Positions 6,877 through 8,989 of a DNA stretch of 8,989 nt are shown here, one piece after another (position 1 is the first letter of the stretch; each line of letters begins with the position of its first letter). The stretch spans positions 8,677-17,665 of the forward strand of contig PLFA01000185.1 of assembly GCA_003136615.1 (NCBI GenBank), in the 5' to 3' direction. The position numbers and the translations under genes are program-made. The DNA is from Caulobacteraceae bacterium (GTDB lineage Bacteria; Pseudomonadota; Alphaproteobacteria; Caulobacterales; Caulobacteraceae). The notes below the pieces were generated by a model, which did no database searches, was not told the origin of the DNA, and worked only from the letters and a program-made list of their open reading frames with translations.

Positions 6877-6937
6877 AGTCGAAGTTTAAACGACAACGAA
6901 CAAGGGAGACGCTGGTGGGAATGGGAGGCGTGAGGCG

Positions 6938-8275
6938 ATGGGCGCAATAATCGAAAACGTCGCGGGGCCCCTTTCCCGGTCGCAGGGCGAGCCGAACGCC
7001 GATCTGGAGGCGCGCACCCTTCGCCGCGTGACGCTCCGCCTCATCCCGTTCCTGATGGTCTGTTATGTCATCGCTTGGCTGAACAGGATCAATCTCAGCT
7101 TCGCGGCGCTGCAGATGAACCGCGACCTGGGGCTCACGGCCTCCATGTATGGCCTCGGCGCCGGCCTCTTTTTCATCACCTATTGCCTGTGCGAGATTCC
7201 CTCAAATCTCCTGCTTCATCGTCTGGGCGCGCGGCGCTGGATCGCGCGCATCATGCTGAGCTGGGGCGTCATCGCCATGGCCTCCGCCTTCGTGCGGGGA
7301 CCCACAAGCTTCTATGTGGTGAGGTTGTTGCTTGGGGCGGCCGAGGCGGGCTTCTATCCGGGCGTGCTGTATTTCCTCACTCTGTGGTTTCCAAAAGCGC
7401 ATCGGGGTCGCGTGCTGGGCTTCTTTCTTGCCTCCATCGCCATCACCGGAATTCTCGGCGGCCCGCTGTCTGTCGCGCTGCTCACCAACATGTCCGGCGT
7501 CGCGGGCCTGAAAGGCTGGCAGTGGATGTATCTTGTTGAAGGCGCCCCCGCCGTCATTCTGGCGCCCCTCGTCCTGCTGTGGCTCAAGGATCGGCCCGCC
7601 ATGGCGCCTTGGCTGCCGGACGTGGAGCGGCGCTGGTTGCAGGACCGGCTCGATCAGGAAGCCCGCGAGGTCACCGAGGTCAAGAATATCACGCCTCTGC
7701 GCGCCATAAGCGATCCCCGCGTTCTCCTCCTGGCCTTCACCTATTTCTCCAATGTCTGCCTGATCAACGGCATTACTTTCTTCCTGCCCCAGATCATCCA
7801 CGCTCTGGGCGCCTCGACCATGCAAACGGGGCTGATCGTCGCCATCCCCAATCTTCTCGCTCTCGTTGTCCTGATCTGGTGGGGTCGACGTTCGGATGCG
7901 CGGGGCGAGCGCTACGGCCATGCGGCTTTCGCCAATCTTATCGGGGGGCTGGGTCTCCTGGCAGCGATGCTCATACCCGATCCGGTCCTCAAGATCTCGG
8001 CCATCGCCGTCTCCTACGCCGCCACACTCGCCTTCACCGCGCCGTTTTGGGCCATACCGGGGGGCTTCCTCACCGCCGGCGCGGCGGCCAGCGGCATCGC
8101 CGCCATCAGCGCCTTTGGGGTCACCGGCGGGTTCATCGCGCCCCTCGTCATCGGGCGTCTGCATGACGTGACGGGCGACTTCCGCGTTGGGCTAGGCCTT
8201 GATGCGGGCGTGGCGATCCTCGCCACCCTGATCTTCTTCCTGGCCGGACGTCGGCAAAACGCCGCGCGCGCATGA
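6938..8275 (+). CDS. MFS transporter, anion:cation symporter (ACS) type
   Basis: A 445-residue, 12-helix inner-membrane porter of the ACS group, whose members import organic anions such as phthalate, tartrate, galactonate and aromatic acids with protons. Visible hallmarks are the TM1 segment LIPFLMVCYVIAWLNRINLSFA (split 35-56), the loop 2-3 region LLHRLGARRWIARIM (92-106), RLLLGAAEAGFYPGVLYFLT (129-148) with LWFP after it, GWQWMYLVEGAPAVIL (193-208) ending TM6 with LLWLKDRP (213-220), and a hydrophilic central loop (about 218-258). The TM1 Asp-Arg pair common in the group is Asn49-Arg50 here. ATG 6938 follows GGGAGG (6923-6928) with 9 nt spacing. The TGA overlaps the next ATG by 4 bp. Context with pca genes and an IclR regulator points to an aromatic or related organic acid; the exact substrate is unknown. 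Confidence 0.92.
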   Translation: MGAIIENVAGPLSRSQGEPNADLEARTLRRVTLRLIPFLMVCYVIAWLNRINLSFAALQMNRDLGLTASMYGLGAGLFFITYCLCEIPSNLLLHRLGARRWIARIMLSWGVIAMASAFVRGPTSFYVVRLLLGAAEAGFYPGVLYFLTLWFPKAHRGRVLGFFLASIAITGILGGPLSVALLTNMSGVAGLKGWQWMYLVEGAPAVILAPLVLLWLKDRPAMAPWLPDVERRWLQDRLDQEAREVTEVKNITPLRAISDPRVLLLAFTYFSNVCLINGITFFLPQIIHALGASTMQTGLIVAIPNLLALVVLIWWGRRSDARGERYGHAAFANLIGGLGLLAAMLIPDPVLKISAIAVSYAATLAFTAPFWAIPGGFLTAGAAASGIAAISAFGVTGGFIAPLVIGRLHDVTGDFRVGLGLDAGVAILATLIFFLAGRRQNAARA

Positions 8276-8989
8276 CACTGTTCATTCAAACCGAGGCGGA
8301 CATATCCCGGATTCCCGTGGTTCTGATCAGCGGGTTTCTGGGCAGCGGCAAGACGACCCTGGTCAATGGGTTGCTCGCCGACCCTAGCCTTGCCGACACC
8401 GCCGTCGCGGTGAATGAATACGGTCCCGCGCCCCTGGACCATCACCTGATCGAAAACGGTGATGATGGGACGGTGCTCCTGGCCAATGGGTGCCTGTGTT
8501 GCAATGTGAGCGGCGATCTCGATGACGCCGTGATGCGTCTCTTCAGCCGGCGCGACGCAGGCAATCTGCCGCGCTTCAAGCGGCTGATGATCGAGCCCTC
8601 GGGCCTCGCTGATCCGGCGCCCATCGCCCAAGCTCTCCTGCGCAATCCGGTCATGTCACGCGCCTTCCGACTTGAGGCGATCATGACCACCGTCGATGGG
8701 GTGTTCGGTGAAGAGCAGCTCCGGCGCCATCCCGAGACCCGCAAGCAAGTCATGCTGGCCGATCAACTCATCCTCACCAAGACAGATCTCATCTCTGCTG
8801 AGCGCTTCTTCGACCTGGAGGCGGCGCTGCGACGCTTAAACCCCCTGGCGTCCATCACGCGGGCGGATCATGGAAGGGTGGACGCGGGGGCCATCCTCCC
8901 CGCGCGCTTTATCGATGTGGACTGCGCGGCGGACGGGGCGATGCCAGCTCCTCCCTCCCCAGTCGCGAGCACGCCGCATGCCCATGACG
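8272..8989 (+). CDS. CobW/COG0523-family GTPase, N-terminal part
   Basis: Open to the right edge: 239 codons plus one base, no stop. This is a G3E-type P-loop GTPase of the CobW/YjiA/ZNG1 group, members of which bind metal through a CxCC motif and deliver or insert Zn, Co or Fe into client proteins. Seen in order: Walker A GFLGSGKTT (21-29), NEYG (48-51, the metal-site-associated Glu retained), CLCC (74-77, the CxCC motif), EPSGLADPAPI (108-118, Walker B/switch region) and TKTD (169-172, the base-recognition motif in its common CobW form). A Pro/Ala/His-containing linker (PHAHD, 235-239) begins just before the edge, where family members carry a His-rich stretch before the C-terminal domain. 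ATG 8272 overlaps the MFS stop (ATGA), so it is translationally coupled to the porter; no other start fits. The client is unknown and probably encoded nearby, on the right. Confidence 0.9.
   Translation, partial: MTLFIQTEADISRIPVVLISGFLGSGKTTLVNGLLADPSLADTAVAVNEYGPAPLDHHLIENGDDGTVLLANGCLCCNVSGDLDDAVMRLFSRRDAGNLPRFKRLMIEPSGLADPAPIAQALLRNPVMSRAFRLEAIMTTVDGVFGEEQLRRHPETRKQVMLADQLILTKTDLISAERFFDLEAALRRLNPLASITRADHGRVDAGAILPARFIDVDCAADGAMPAPPSPVASTPHAHD

Noticed and set aside
6571..6933. An open frame of 120 codons overlapping the end of the regulator and the following gap
   Set aside because: It is out of frame with the regulator for most of its length, has low-complexity Arg/Pro/Ser content, and would run across the palindrome.
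7202..8164. A 320-codon open frame on the minus strand inside the MFS gene
   Set aside because: It is antisense to the porter, strongly hydrophilic with biased composition, and has no recognisable motif or ribosome-binding site.

Overview
The window is GC-rich, single-strand-organised bacterial DNA: every supported gene is on the + strand. Gene families and style (a long TonB-dependent receptor ending in Phe, a split PcaH/PcaG dioxygenase, a PcaD-PcaC fusion, an IclR regulator, an ACS-type MFS porter) suggest an alphaproteobacterium, most likely of the Caulobacterales or Sphingomonadales. That placement is inference; there is no rRNA or other marker to prove it.

Region 1 (1-3288) is the protocatechuate branch of the beta-ketoadipate pathway, packed as one operon: the 3' end of pcaH, then pcaG, pcaB and a fused pcaD-pcaC gene (pcaL type). 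Together they open the ring of protocatechuate, lactonise 3-carboxy-cis,cis-muconate, decarboxylate the lactone and hydrolyse the enol-lactone to 3-oxoadipate. The thiolase/CoA-transferase steps (pcaIJ, pcaF) are not in the window. The pcaB start codon sits in the loop of a strong predicted RNA hairpin.

Region 2 (3289-6797) has a short intergenic region with a 17-bp palindrome and a candidate promoter, then a complete TonB-dependent outer-membrane receptor and an IclR-family regulator. Region 3 (6798-8989) opens with a near-identical copy of the palindrome, then an MFS inner-membrane transporter of the anion:cation symporter type and, overlapping it by 4 bp, a CobW-family GTPase that runs off the end of the window.

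Working model (inference): an aromatic acid, or a larger aromatic precursor, crosses the outer membrane through the TonB-dependent receptor and the inner membrane through the MFS porter, and is funnelled to protocatechuate and 3-oxoadipate. The IclR protein would read out the aromatic ligand and act at the GCGA-(A/T)n-TCGC palindromes ahead of both transport genes. The coupled CobW GTPase suggests a metal-delivery step linked to this uptake unit. I see no IS element, CRISPR array, tRNA, rRNA or pseudogene.
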